Assembly (NCBI GenBank): GCA_018222965.1
Contig: JAAEZH010000001.1
Span: 93,880 to 157,879 of the forward strand
Direction of reading: 5' to 3'
DNA from: Bacteroidota bacterium
Lineage (GTDB): Bacteria; Bacteroidota; Bacteroidia; Chitinophagales; Saprospiraceae
DNA length: 64,000 nucleotides
Below the pieces are notes generated by a model that worked only from the letters and a program-made list of their open reading frames with translations, was not told the origin of the DNA and did no database searches. This document shows positions 30,861 to 41,244 of the stretch, piece by piece (the stretch's first letter is position 1; each line of letters starts with the position of its first letter). The position numbers were made by a program, and so were the translations under genes.

Positions 30861-33800
30861 ATGCTTACTAAAATTCTCGAATTATCCTTAAACAACCGTT
30901 TGTTGATATTAATCTCAGCATTGATATTGACTCTCCTGGGGCTCTATACGGCCCGCAACATGCGTGTTGATGTGTTTCCAGACCTGACAGCACCCACCGT
31001 TACCATTCTAACAGAAGCACATGGAATGGAATCGGAAGAAGTTGAAAAGCTGGTAAGTTTTCAAATTGAAACTGCCCTAAACGGCGCTCCTGATGTGCGT
31101 CGAATACGGTCATCTTCTGCTGCCGGAATTTCTATTGTATGGGTGGAATTTAACTGGGAGACAGACATCTTTCGGGCACGGCAAATTGTGAGCGAAAGAA
31201 TTCCCATGATTCGGGAAAAACTACCACAGGGAACAGGCGATCCGACATTAGCTCCGGTTTCATCCATTATGGGGGAAATCATGCTCCTGGGTGTTCGATC
31301 AGACAGCCTTAGTCCGATGGAACTTCGAACGCTGGCAGACTGGACCATTCGTCCGCAGCTCAAGGCATTGGGTGGAATAGCCAACGTTATGGTAATTGGC
31401 GGGGAATATAAACAATACCAGGTGCTGGCAGATCCAAACCGAATGATGCATTACGGTATCCGATTGCATGAACTTCAAAAGGCGGTTGAAAATGCCAATG
31501 TAAATACTACCGGAGGTTTCTTTAATGAATTTGGGAATCAGTATAACATTAAAGGAGAAGGCCGGGCCTATGTGGTGGAAGATCTGGCGGAAGCGCTGGT
31601 AAAAAAGATCAATGACCAGTCTGTCCGAATCAAAGATGTAGCAGAAGTGAAAATCGGAGCGGCAGACAAAATTGGGGATGGTTCACTAAATGGGGAGCCC
31701 GCGGTCATAATGACCATCACCAAACAACCAGATGTAAACACGCTTGAACTGACAGAAAAAATCGATGCGGCTTTGGATGAGATGCTTCAAAGCCTGCCCG
31801 GAAATGTACAGATCAACAGCCATATCTTCCGGCAGGCAGACTTCATAAATGCATCGATACACAACTTGCAACAAACTTTACTGGAAGGAGCTTTCTTTGT
31901 AGTGATCGTCTTATTCATTTTCCTGATGAACTGGCGTACTACCCTGATTTCCTTACTGGCCATTCCCATTTCCCTTTTGGTGTCAATCATAGTGCTCAAA
32001 ATGCTTGGCTACACGATTAATACGATGAGCCTTGGCGGGATGGCCATTGCCATTGGAGCGCTGGTGGATGACGCTATTATTGATGTGGAAAATGTGTTTA
32101 AGCGATTAAAGCAAAATGTTTTGCTGCCTTTCGGCGAAAGGCAACCTGTATTAAAGGTGGTACGATCTGCTTCTTTGGAAATTCGGAGCTCTATCATCAT
32201 AGCTACGCTGATCATCATTGTATCCTTTGTGCCTTTATTCTTCCTGAGCGGCATGGAAGGAAAGCTTTTAAAACCGCTGGGTATTGCTTTTATCACCTCT
32301 GTCCTTACCTCCCTGGTTGTAGCCGTCACTTTAACTCCGGTGCTTTGTTCCTATTTGCTGAGCAAGGAAAAGCTATTAAAAAAACAATCTAAAGGGACGC
32401 GGCTGGAACGCTGGATGCGAAACTCCTATGCCGGGATTTTGAAGACTTCTTTGCGTTATTCCCGCGGAATCATTGTATTAGCACTCCTTGGTTTTACCGG
32501 AAGCCTTATTTTATTCTTTCAGCTTGGTCGAAGCTTTTTACCGGAGTTTAATGAAGGATCGCTTGTAATAAGCGCAGTGGGTGTTCCGGGGATGTCTCTG
32601 GAAGAAAGCAACAAAACGGGCGAGGATGTAGAGAGGCTGTTACTGGAAATGCCGGAGATTACTGTTGTCACCCGCAGAACAGGCCGGTCGGAACTTGACG
32701 AACATGCCCAAGGAGTCAATGCAGCAGAAATTGATGCGCCCTTTAGTCTGACAGATGGAAAAACCAAAGAACAGTTTTTTGCCGAGGTACGTGACCAATT
32801 GGGTTCAGTGGTTGGAGTCAATATTACGATTGGTCAGCCCATTGCCCACCGGATTGATCATATGCTTTCCGGTACCCGGGCAAATATCGCCCTGAAGATC
32901 TTCGGTGATGATCTAAACCGTTTGTACAGCATGGGCAAAAAGATCAAATCCTTTGCGGAAGAAATTCCCGGAATGGCTGATGTTTCGGTGGAGCAACAAA
33001 TTGAAGTACCTCAAATTCGCGTAAAGCCAAACCGGAATATGCTGAGCGAATATGGTTTAACAGTAGCAGATCTGATGCATTTTATTGAGGTGGCTTTCGG
33101 AGGAGAAAAGGCAGGCCAGGTGCACGAAGGCCAAAAGCATTTCGATATTATTGTTCGATACCGGGAAGGATTCAGAGGAAGTATTGAGAACATCCAAAAT
33201 GCTCTGATAGATTTACCAAATGGCAATCGGATTCCAATCCGAGAAGTTGCGACTATCCATTCCGTGAGTAGTCCAAATCGGATAAGCCGGGAAGACGTCC
33301 AAAGAAAAGTTGTTGTCTCTGCCAATGTGCAGGGTCGGGATCTTCGCAGTACCGTCAATGAATTACAAGCCAGGGTACAGGAAGAGATTAATCTTCCTCA
33401 GGGGTATCGCATTGAATATGGCGGGCAATTTGAAAGTGAAGCCAAGGCCTCCAGGCTTCTTCTAATCACTGCTTTGCTGGCCATTTTCTTAATCTACGCC
33501 CTCTTGTATTTTGAATTCAAAGATTTCACGCTGGCAGGAATAGTGCTGTTAAACCTGCCCCTTGCACTGATCGGAGGAATATTGATCGTGTATTTCACCT
33601 CCGGGATTGTTAGCATTGCCGGAACGATTGGATTTATCAGTTTATTTGGCATTGCTACCAGAAATGGAATTTTATTGGTCTCCCGATACCAGGATCTGGC
33701 AAAAACAAGGGCAAAAGATGAAAGCCTGATTCTGGAAGGAACCCTGGACCGCCTGAATCCCATAATAATGACTGCCCTTACAACGGCATTAGCCTTGATT

Positions 33801-33941
33801 CCACTGGCACTAAAAGGAAGCGAAGCAGGCAATGAGATCCAGAGTCCGATGGCAGTGGTAATTTTGGGTGGTTTACTAACAGCCACATTCTTAAACCTGA
33901 TCGTGATACCTTGCGTATATAAATTGTTGGTATCAAAATAA
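30861..33941 (+). CDS. Heavy-metal efflux RND pump (CusA/CzcA family)
   Basis: The 1026-aa protein has the twelve-helix RND architecture with two large periplasmic loops. GALVDDAIIDVENVFKRL in TM4 carries the paired Asp and the Glu characteristic of HME-RND proton relays, and NMRVDVFPDLTAPTVTIL opens the first pore domain. Length is that of CzcA/CusA. It would export divalent (Zn, Co, Cd, Ni) or monovalent (Cu, Ag) metal from the periplasm or cytoplasm, driven by protons; which metal is not certain, though the abundant His partners favour divalent ions or Cu. It starts 27 bp after the adaptor. Confidence 0.94.
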   Translation: MLTKILELSLNNRLLILISALILTLLGLYTARNMRVDVFPDLTAPTVTILTEAHGMESEEVEKLVSFQIETALNGAPDVRRIRSSSAAGISIVWVEFNWETDIFRARQIVSERIPMIREKLPQGTGDPTLAPVSSIMGEIMLLGVRSDSLSPMELRTLADWTIRPQLKALGGIANVMVIGGEYKQYQVLADPNRMMHYGIRLHELQKAVENANVNTTGGFFNEFGNQYNIKGEGRAYVVEDLAEALVKKINDQSVRIKDVAEVKIGAADKIGDGSLNGEPAVIMTITKQPDVNTLELTEKIDAALDEMLQSLPGNVQINSHIFRQADFINASIHNLQQTLLEGAFFVVIVLFIFLMNWRTTLISLLAIPISLLVSIIVLKMLGYTINTMSLGGMAIAIGALVDDAIIDVENVFKRLKQNVLLPFGERQPVLKVVRSASLEIRSSIIIATLIIIVSFVPLFFLSGMEGKLLKPLGIAFITSVLTSLVVAVTLTPVLCSYLLSKEKLLKKQSKGTRLERWMRNSYAGILKTSLRYSRGIIVLALLGFTGSLILFFQLGRSFLPEFNEGSLVISAVGVPGMSLEESNKTGEDVERLLLEMPEITVVTRRTGRSELDEHAQGVNAAEIDAPFSLTDGKTKEQFFAEVRDQLGSVVGVNITIGQPIAHRIDHMLSGTRANIALKIFGDDLNRLYSMGKKIKSFAEEIPGMADVSVEQQIEVPQIRVKPNRNMLSEYGLTVADLMHFIEVAFGGEKAGQVHEGQKHFDIIVRYREGFRGSIENIQNALIDLPNGNRIPIREVATIHSVSSPNRISREDVQRKVVVSANVQGRDLRSTVNELQARVQEEINLPQGYRIEYGGQFESEAKASRLLLITALLAIFLIYALLYFEFKDFTLAGIVLLNLPLALIGGILIVYFTSGIVSIAGTIGFISLFGIATRNGILLVSRYQDLAKTRAKDESLILEGTLDRLNPIIMTALTTALALIPLALKGSEAGNEIQSPMAVVILGGLLTATFLNLIVIPCVYKLLVSK

Positions 33942-34022
33942 ACAAGGTGTGGTTTGTTGGGGATTCAGGTTTATTTCATCCAAAAAAACTGCTAGTTTTG
34001 TTTCGCCCAAAAAAATACCCTT

Positions 34023-36329
34023 ATGAGTGACGCTGAATCAAAAGGTTGGCTGGATGATCTGAAAGAAAGACGGTTTTTCCGGTTTGTCATTTCGTACCTC
34101 ATCGCCGGATGGGGCATCATCCAGTTTACTGATTGGATGGTTAAACGCTATGCCTGGTCACCTAATATTGTAGACCTGCTGATCATCCTGCTGCTGGCGC
34201 TCCTGCCCAGTGTGATTATTTTTACTTATTTCCACGGCAGGCCGGGAAAGGACCGTTGGCACAAAGTTGAGAAGGTTTTCATACCTACCAATCTAATATT
34301 GGCGGTGGCCCTTACCTTCTTTATGTTCTCCGGCAGAAACATGAGTGCCACGGCTGATAAGATACAGATACAGACAGAAGAAGGCGAAACCATTGAACGC
34401 CTGGTTCCCAAAAAGGAATATGTGACGCGCCTCAGTGTCTTTCCTTTTGAAGTTGACAAAAGCATCTCCGGCGAAAGCTGGTTGCGAACCGGCCTTGCTC
34501 ATTTACTGACAGCCGATCTGGAGCAGGATCTGTATTTATTTGTTCCTTCACAGGCATTCAATAAATCCAAATACGATATCCGGGATGCTTCCTATCAGGA
34601 GGATATTTCCTTTTCAATGCTGCGAAAGATCGCCGAGGATTCTTATTCCGAGCAATTTACCCAGGGAAAAATAAGCAAGGAAGGCGATCTCTACACCCTC
34701 GAAATCAGTGTTTTCAATTCCAAAGACGGTTCGGAAATCACCCGGGGTGTATTTCAGTCAAACAGCATCTTTGAGTTGATTGATAATACCAGCGTCGGAT
34801 TGCTCGATGACCTCCTCCTCGATGACGTAAACCGAAAGGGCAAAAAAATAGACCTGCCCGTTTCCAGTATTTTCACCGAAAATGTTTCTGCCATGAAAGC
34901 CTTCACCGAAGGCTATCAATTGACGTTTATGGACAACGATATAGATGGCGGACTGGAAGCATTGAAAGAGTCTGTCAAAACAGATCCTGACTTCACCCTC
35001 GCCTACCGCTACCTGGCTTCCGCCTACGGACGCAGAAACCTCAACGCAGATGCCAAAAGAGCCATCGACAAAGCCATGGAGGGCATAGAAAGCCTGCCCG
35101 AACACCTTCAATTCGCCGTAAGGCATAAATATTATACCATCAACAATAAGATGGATAAAGCCCTGGCTTTGCTGGAAATGTGGCAGCAATTGTATCCCAG
35201 CAATTACTACCCCTATTCTGCCAGTTTGAATATTTATGCACAGCGAAATGAATTTGAAGAAGCTAAAGCCATCGGAGAAAAAGCCATCGAACAAGGGCAT
35301 GGCGGGGAAATCCTTTTGGCGCTAGCCAACATTGCCTCCTATCAGGGAGAGGACGAACAGTCCATTGAATATTTTGAGGCTTTCGCCGAAAGATATCCCG
35401 AGCGGGCCGATGAAACAGATGAGTTGGGAAACATTTACCTGCGACTCGGACAAGCAGATAAAGCCCGTGCTCACTTTGAAAAAATGGAGCTGCTGGATCC
35501 CAACAACTACCAAACCCTCTTCAATCTGGCAGGCGTAGAATTGCATGATGCCAACTATCAGGAAGCAGAAGCCCTTAACGACAGGTCGCTGCGCTATGCA
35601 AACTCTGCTTCAGATTCGGCAGATGTCTACCTGCGACAACATTACTTTTACGCGCAGACCGGACAAATGAAAAAGGCCATTGAGACCATCGAACTCCGAT
35701 GGAAAAAGCTGAAATCGGTTAGATCTGTTTTCGAAATTGGCAATGAAAAACTTACCTATCAATACATTATCACTTATCTACACGGAGGCTTTCGGGAACG
35801 CTATGAAAAACTGAAAGAAGAATACTACAACAGCATACCCGATCAAACGGGATTGTTTCACTGCATCGGAGAAATCAATTACGCCATAGCCCTTGATGAT
35901 TCTGTGAAAGTAAACGAATTGATGGCCGATTGCCAAAAACAATTTAAATCCATCATGGGCGAAGCGGGCATGCATATGATGGATGGTTATCAGGCAATGG
36001 TTAATCGACAATACGAGAAATCCATCGAAGCCTTTAATCTCTATTTTGACATCGCCAACATCAACAATGAGAGTTTGCGGGTACAGATATTTGGCGAACT
36101 GTACAATGATGCAAAAGAGTATGATACTTCGATTGATCTGCTCACACGCTCCATTGAGAAGTTTCCCAATTATCCACACCACCATTTATACCTGGCAAGA
36201 GCTTATGCGGGTGACGGCCAAACGGCCAAAGCAAAAAGTGCTTACCAAAAAGCCATTGACCTTTGGCGATTGGCAGATCCGGAGTTTCAGTTGTTGAGGG
36301 AGGCGAAGGAAGAGTTGGCTGAGTTGTAG
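34023..36329 (+). CDS. Membrane-anchored TPR-repeat protein
   Basis: The 768-aa protein has three N-terminal membrane helices (about 20-40, 48-68, 84-101), then a TolB/CadC-like alpha/beta region (RLSVFPFEVDKSISGESWL, about 138-260), then many tetratricopeptide repeats to the C-terminus (ALKESVKTDPDFTLAYRYLA, LGQADKARAHFEKME). The same layout occurs in adenylate-cyclase- or CadC-associated proteins, but no cyclase or DNA-binding domain is present. It probably scaffolds protein interactions at the inner membrane. TAGTTTTG at 33993-34000 is a -7-like box 23 bp before the start. The palindromic element begins 4 bp after the stop. Confidence 0.75.
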   Translation: MSDAESKGWLDDLKERRFFRFVISYLIAGWGIIQFTDWMVKRYAWSPNIVDLLIILLLALLPSVIIFTYFHGRPGKDRWHKVEKVFIPTNLILAVALTFFMFSGRNMSATADKIQIQTEEGETIERLVPKKEYVTRLSVFPFEVDKSISGESWLRTGLAHLLTADLEQDLYLFVPSQAFNKSKYDIRDASYQEDISFSMLRKIAEDSYSEQFTQGKISKEGDLYTLEISVFNSKDGSEITRGVFQSNSIFELIDNTSVGLLDDLLLDDVNRKGKKIDLPVSSIFTENVSAMKAFTEGYQLTFMDNDIDGGLEALKESVKTDPDFTLAYRYLASAYGRRNLNADAKRAIDKAMEGIESLPEHLQFAVRHKYYTINNKMDKALALLEMWQQLYPSNYYPYSASLNIYAQRNEFEEAKAIGEKAIEQGHGGEILLALANIASYQGEDEQSIEYFEAFAERYPERADETDELGNIYLRLGQADKARAHFEKMELLDPNNYQTLFNLAGVELHDANYQEAEALNDRSLRYANSASDSADVYLRQHYFYAQTGQMKKAIETIELRWKKLKSVRSVFEIGNEKLTYQYIITYLHGGFRERYEKLKEEYYNSIPDQTGLFHCIGEINYAIALDDSVKVNELMADCQKQFKSIMGEAGMHMMDGYQAMVNRQYEKSIEAFNLYFDIANINNESLRVQIFGELYNDAKEYDTSIDLLTRSIEKFPNYPHHHLYLARAYAGDGQTAKAKSAYQKAIDLWRLADPEFQLLREAKEELAEL

Positions 36330-36332
36330 ATT

Positions 36333-36567
36333 GGTTGAGGTCGCTTCGCTCCGGTTGAGTCGCTTCGCCTTGCTCAGCGGTGGGGGGAGTCGGCTGTGCT
36401 GCCGCTTGCCGGTTGGGGGGAGCCGCTTCCTTTTAGTCAGCGGTTAATAATTGTGATCTCCTAAAAGAATCTTTATTTCGAGATGGTATAATTTTCCAAA
36501 CTCAACCATCCGACGAGCAAAGCGAGACGACTCAACCAAACTCAACCGGAGCGAAGCGACCTCAACC
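36333..36567. mobile_element. Palindromic intergenic element 1 (27-bp perfect inverted ends)
   Basis: Positions 36333-36359 are the exact reverse complement of 36541-36567 (core GGTTGAGGTCGCTTCGCTCC). A second imperfect arm pair follows inside (GGTTGAGTCGCTTCGC against its complement near 36513-36536). It lacks an open frame, so it is a MITE-like or large REP-like element. Related ends occur at 40844-41088 and 42436-42509. Confidence 0.8.
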
Positions 36568-36569
36568 CA

Positions 36570-36607
36570 AAAAAGCGGCTTCGACAATCCAATCGCCAAA
36601 GCCGCTT
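36570..36607 (-). terminator. Intrinsic terminator of the DUF5689 gene
   Basis: AGCGGCTT (36574-36581) pairs with AAGCCGCT (36599-36606); on the minus strand the stem is followed by a T-run (36569-36574). Confidence 0.8.
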
Positions 36608-36627
36608 CCCTGAAAATCAATTAAAAA

Positions 36628-37899
36628 TTACTGATTCTCTACTACCACATCATCGATGGAGTAAGAAGTCGTTCCGTCATCCGGATTGCCTACGTGTTTG
36701 AAGCCAATGTAAGCCGTACCACTGTATGCAGACAGATCAATAACCCCCGAATCTACAAAATCGTAATTATCGTCAGACTCGCCTGCAAGGGTGCAGCTGA
36801 GTTCTGTCCAGGTAGCTTCTGCAAAGTTGAAGCCGGTGAAATCGGTAGAAATCCAGACACTCAAACCATCGTGTGTCCAGAAAGCCTGTGAACTCAAGAA
36901 TTGCAGATTTTTCGGCTCTGAAAGATCCAGTGCCGGTGTAATCAACCAGGCTTCCATCGCCGGATTGTTGTCACTGAAGGCAGTAGCTTGTGCGTAGATA
37001 TTACCGCTGAACTCCTGCGCACGCCATACGCGCGTTCCTACAATCGCGAGGTTTCTCCAGCCTTCCAGCTCGATATCGTCATCGTCGGAAAGTGACTGGA
37101 AATCTTCATTCAGAGACGTAAGTCCGGTGCCGCCGCTGCCGTCACAACGATCCATTTCCATGTCAACATCATCAAGGTTGCGGATGTACATTTGTTTGTC
37201 TGAACCGAATACTGAATAGATTCCGGTGATTGAACCGCTTCCTACGGGCGTTTTCACGGAAGCAAAAGTTGAAAAGCCACTGGTTCTTACAATGATCTCA
37301 TCTTCGGTATCGCATTCTTCCAGCGTATGATTTACAGACTGGAGGTTTACCGCATCGGCAAAATTCGCTCCGGCAGAAGCATCAGAAAATTCTACATTCT
37401 CCAGACGGATCAATGTGCTGATGTGTGATTCGTTCAGGTCGGCAATAGAAACAACAGTTGGTTCTACTACTACATCGAGTTCGCCCTTACAAACACGGGT
37501 ACTCAACATGGCTTCCTGAATCTCACCCAATTGCGTCAGACCATTGTAATCGGAAAGCAACAAGCTGTCGCAAGTAATCGTGAGGCGACGACCGATCGGA
37601 TATTCATTATAAAGATCCGTAACATTAAAGCGTACCTCAATCCCCGCCGTTTCGTCTTGCAGGATCAGGCTGCGGTAGAAGTTGCCGGAAGCATCATCAC
37701 CCACTACAACGCCGGTAATGACGGTTCCCGCAGGAATCACTTCTTCCTGCCCCAATGTATGCAGCTCCTTAAGGTCTGCAATAGACATGGTTGCTTCTTT
37801 TGTACAACTTTCGCTGACAGGCGGATTGTCAAATTCAGTTTTCACACAAGCCTGAAGTCCCATCAGGATTAGCAGGCTGAAAAAAGGAATATATTTCAT
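36628..37899 (-). CDS. Lipoprotein with DUF5689 and choice-of-anchor J-type domain
   Basis: The 423-aa protein has lipobox LQAC (Cys18). Residues about 35-235 match the Bacteroidota DUF5689 pattern (MSIADLKELH, GTVITGVVVGDDASGNFYRSL, RRLTITCDSLLLSDYNGL), a nucleic-acid-binding-like OB fold often present in surface lipoproteins. Residues about 260-423 resemble a choice-of-anchor J jelly-roll (LNEDFQSL, AWLITPALDLSEPKNL, SYSIDDVVVEN). It lies 39 bp after the TonB receptor stop in the same direction, the position usually taken by a substrate-binding surface lipoprotein, so a joint role in uptake, perhaps with the nuclease-fold protein at 41245, is inferred. Confidence 0.85.
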   Translation of the reverse strand: MKYIPFFSLLILMGLQACVKTEFDNPPVSESCTKEATMSIADLKELHTLGQEEVIPAGTVITGVVVGDDASGNFYRSLILQDETAGIEVRFNVTDLYNEYPIGRRLTITCDSLLLSDYNGLTQLGEIQEAMLSTRVCKGELDVVVEPTVVSIADLNESHISTLIRLENVEFSDASAGANFADAVNLQSVNHTLEECDTEDEIIVRTSGFSTFASVKTPVGSGSITGIYSVFGSDKQMYIRNLDDVDMEMDRCDGSGGTGLTSLNEDFQSLSDDDDIELEGWRNLAIVGTRVWRAQEFSGNIYAQATAFSDNNPAMEAWLITPALDLSEPKNLQFLSSQAFWTHDGLSVWISTDFTGFNFAEATWTELSCTLAGESDDNYDFVDSGVIDLSAYSGTAYIGFKHVGNPDDGTTSYSIDDVVVENQ

Positions 37900-37938
37900 G
37901 AATACAACTATTTATCTTTTAAGGTAAGGGGTATCAAA

Positions 37939-40743
37939 TTAGAGACGGAAGGTTAAACCAATGAAGTAGTTTCTTCCATAATAGTAGTAATAACGAGCCG
38001 GATAAGTCTCCGGGTTCTGATTTTCGAAATCAAAACGCAATTGCTCATAACCACCGGTTTTCAGGTTCTGATTATTGAGGATGTTATTTACCCCAACAGT
38101 CAGATACATGAATACCTTATTAATTTTAAAGGACTTTGATCCAAAAAAGTCTACCGTCATACCCGGATCAGCTTTTTCCTGTGCAATGATCTGGTTGAAG
38201 GTGGGTGATTCCGGACTAAGGGAAGCAACTGCTTCTTCAGTACGGCGATTCGGATTGAAGTCGATATAGACGTTATCAAAGTAACTCACATTCAGGCTGG
38301 CCGACCAGTAGCCTTTTCCTTCGTAACGAATCCCTGCTGTGTAAGCACTTTGCGGAGTACCCGGAATGAAGAAATTTTGCTGGTAAACGGTCTTCTCAAA
38401 AGGATCAAAAAGTCCGGGATCAGATTCGTTTACGATTACAGATGTCGGACGACTCGTATACTGGTAATTCCCAACGGCTGCAACACCGCGCAGACTCAAA
38501 CCGGCAGCGACTGTCCAGTCGAATGCCAATTCAACTCCCTGATGGCGAGAATCAATTCCCGTAAGGGCGTAGTTTACAAAGCCGGCTGTTACGCCGAATG
38601 ATTCTTCTACATTATCTACGATTTGGGTAATGGTAAGTTCTTCATCGTTGAAGAAACTCATCGTTTCTACCGCATCCTGGAATGTCGTGTAATAAGCCGT
38701 AGCTCGCGCCTTGATAACGGCACCACGCAGGATATAACCACCTTCCACCGATTGAATCCTGGTGCTGGTCAAGCCATTTACAATTTCATCCCGCACGCGT
38801 GGGGAGAGATACGAATTGCGGAAGAATGGCGCTCTCGTGGAGTAAGAACCATTCGCATAGAGGAAATTCCGGCTGTTGATCTTATATGTAATCCCGCCCT
38901 TCACACCATAGTTGAAGAACTTCTGTTGCTCGGAGTTTCCGAAACTACTTTCAGGATACAAGCCATTTCGCACCTTACCTTCCCGCCAGAAGGTCGTTTG
39001 TGACACTTCACCAGACAAGAAGAAATCAAACAGGCGGTAATTAAAGGCACCCTGCGCCCAGGCATAACCTTTGCGAATGTGTGATGCATAATCGTATCCA
39101 AAACGATCGCCTTCTTTCAACAATCGATTTGGGTTGTCCAGGTCGTTCTGCCATTTGTCCGGGTCGTCCGGAAAGTCGCGCTGAACGAAACGGTTTACAT
39201 CTACATAAAACTCGCCGCCCAGAAGATCGTCAACGAGTTTGTAATTATCTCCGTCATACATTTGATATCCAATTCCCCCGTGAATCGTGAGGTGATCTCC
39301 GATCGGATTGGAATAAATGCTGTTCCAGTTAAATTCTTTGCTGTCGTATCGGCGATCCTCTACGATGTATTTTGAACGTTGGCCGGTCACATCATTTCCT
39401 TCAATGCCGTCTACATCCTCTACTGTTTCAAGGCTGTTGTAGTTGACATTGTACATATAGTCCCAATCAATTTGGCGAGCTGCCTCATCATTGGCCAGGA
39501 TTTCGGCGACTTCATTCGCAAATTCCGGTTCGGTGCCGCTAGGCAAATAGCGGTAATAATCCGGACGCGGATCACGAGCTCCGTACCAGTCGAGTGCGGT
39601 ACCTCCATTGCGACCAAATTGGTAAGAAACCGCATTTGTCAGGGTTGCATTTTCGCCGATGTTCCAATCGTGGCGAAGCATGATCACGGGTTGGTGCCGG
39701 GTGGAAATCCGGGAATTTCTTTGTTCGCCGTCCTGGAAGCCCCAGTACGGGTTGTAATAGTTGGTTCCTGCCAAATCATTGAGCTCCTGTACAGCGGCTC
39801 CATTTCGGCCCCGGCGATTGGGAGCACCAAATGCAGTCAGATTGATCAGGTGTTTGTCATTAAACTTTTTGTCGATCGAGGCAAAATAACTCCAGGCATC
39901 ATAGGAAGAGCCGGGAGCATATCCTTCCTGTGCCCAGCGTCGGGAGCCTGAAAAAGAGAAGGCCCAACCGGAAGGCAGCAGACCAGTGCTGTAAGTTGCC
40001 ATGATCCGATTACGGTAAGAGCGATTGGAGATTGCATAAGACACCCGGGTTTGCTTTCGCTGATTGGAAGCGCGGGTATCGATGCTGGAGGCTCCTCCTA
40101 CTCCACCGAAAGTATATTCGATGGCGTCGAGACCAAAGTCGGTTTCGCGATTTCGGGTTACGTCGTTCAATCCACCCCAGGCAGACCAGTACGGCCGGCC
40201 ATTTTCCAGCTCGTTCATGGGCACCCCATTGAGCAGGATGGTGGTATTTTCGGAATCGTATCCACGCAATCGGAAACGCAGGGAGCCGAAGGTGTAAGAA
40301 ACGGTTGATACAAAGATGTCGCGGGAAGAAGCCAGAATACCGGAGATGTCTTCACTTCGGTTGTCAGATCCTTCGAGGTCGTCGCTGTTGAGAACCAGTG
40401 TTGGAATCTGCTCGTCGCGTGTTTCTTCGGCATTCGGATCTGCCTGCAGGCGAATTTTACCCAGCTCTTTAACCCGGGAGTTGGTTACCAGGACCACAAT
40501 TTCCTGAGACAAAAAGCCTTCTGCAGAAATCTCAAAAACAACTTCTGAGACATCGGCAGCCAGTTCCAGTTCAAAGTAACCATCCTGATCTGTCAGGGTT
40601 GTTGCCAGTCCGGCATCCACCAGTGCGGCAGCAACCGGTTCTTCTGTTACATCATCAATTACCCAGCCTTCAAACAGTATAAGTTGTGCTTCAGCCAGGA
40701 TTGGAAGCACGAGTAATAGTAAAAGGGGAAAGAACTTCTTCAT
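37939..40743 (-). CDS. TonB-dependent outer-membrane receptor
   Basis: Starting MKKFFPLLLLLVLP at 40743 (an in-frame GTG two codons earlier is less likely) the product is 934 aa. A signal peptide ending AEAQ precedes a carboxypeptidase-regulatory-like beta domain (about 25-100), a plug (FRLRGYDSENTTILLNGVPM, NELENGRPYW) and a barrel ending in the aromatic YYYGRNYFIGLTFRL. It imports a large ligand using TonB energy. It forms a unit with the DUF5689 lipoprotein and faces a divergently oriented exported nuclease-fold gene. TAATTTTG on the minus strand (40767-40774) is a -7-like box. Confidence 0.93.
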   Translation of the reverse strand: MKKFFPLLLLLVLPILAEAQLILFEGWVIDDVTEEPVAAALVDAGLATTLTDQDGYFELELAADVSEVVFEISAEGFLSQEIVVLVTNSRVKELGKIRLQADPNAEETRDEQIPTLVLNSDDLEGSDNRSEDISGILASSRDIFVSTVSYTFGSLRFRLRGYDSENTTILLNGVPMNELENGRPYWSAWGGLNDVTRNRETDFGLDAIEYTFGGVGGASSIDTRASNQRKQTRVSYAISNRSYRNRIMATYSTGLLPSGWAFSFSGSRRWAQEGYAPGSSYDAWSYFASIDKKFNDKHLINLTAFGAPNRRGRNGAAVQELNDLAGTNYYNPYWGFQDGEQRNSRISTRHQPVIMLRHDWNIGENATLTNAVSYQFGRNGGTALDWYGARDPRPDYYRYLPSGTEPEFANEVAEILANDEAARQIDWDYMYNVNYNSLETVEDVDGIEGNDVTGQRSKYIVEDRRYDSKEFNWNSIYSNPIGDHLTIHGGIGYQMYDGDNYKLVDDLLGGEFYVDVNRFVQRDFPDDPDKWQNDLDNPNRLLKEGDRFGYDYASHIRKGYAWAQGAFNYRLFDFFLSGEVSQTTFWREGKVRNGLYPESSFGNSEQQKFFNYGVKGGITYKINSRNFLYANGSYSTRAPFFRNSYLSPRVRDEIVNGLTSTRIQSVEGGYILRGAVIKARATAYYTTFQDAVETMSFFNDEELTITQIVDNVEESFGVTAGFVNYALTGIDSRHQGVELAFDWTVAAGLSLRGVAAVGNYQYTSRPTSVIVNESDPGLFDPFEKTVYQQNFFIPGTPQSAYTAGIRYEGKGYWSASLNVSYFDNVYIDFNPNRRTEEAVASLSPESPTFNQIIAQEKADPGMTVDFFGSKSFKINKVFMYLTVGVNNILNNQNLKTGGYEQLRFDFENQNPETYPARYYYYYGRNYFIGLTFRL

Positions 40744-40843
40744 TTGCACATTTTGGAAAACCTGCGCAAAATTAATGATTAATACCAGACCACCAGTAAA
40801 ATGAATGTTAATTCCCGGACAGGGGGGAAGTTTTGTTGTTAAG

Positions 40844-41088
40844 GGTGGAGGTCGCTTTGCTCCGGGGGAGGTCGAATGCTCACTTTGTTCCCATTCTCCG
40901 GGGGAGTCGCTCGCCTTCGGCTTGCGGTGGGGGGAGTTTGGGTAATGTTCCTGAAATTTGGTCTCTTATCCTATTGTAGAATAAGTTGCCAACCTCACCC
41001 CTCCGCTGAGCAAAGCGAAGCGACTCCCCCGGAAAACCATGAGCCAGGCGAATGGTTTGACCTCCCCCGGAGCGCAGCGACCTCCACC
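40844..41088. mobile_element. Palindromic intergenic element 2 (28-bp inverted ends)
   Basis: Positions 40844-40871 and 41061-41088 are inverted copies with one mismatch; the core GAGGTCGCTTTGCTCCGG is the same family as element 1. It lies in the 500-bp gap between the TonB receptor and nuclease-fold genes, with no gene inside. Confidence 0.75.
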
Positions 41089-41244
41089 TCCTATATAAAC
41101 TTAGCGTTAAGGATATCTTATATACCCATAGTTTGCATACTGCATCTTATCTTTGGGGGCGTTTTTAAGCAGGTCTTGTTTTGCCTTTCGGCGAAAGCCG
41201 GAACCGACACAGGATCTTATACCCTGAAAAAATTCAATGCTTCT

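Noticed and set aside
40876..41244. 123-residue N-terminal extension of the nuclease-fold protein
   Set aside because: The extension crosses the palindromic element; a proper signal peptide starts at 41245.
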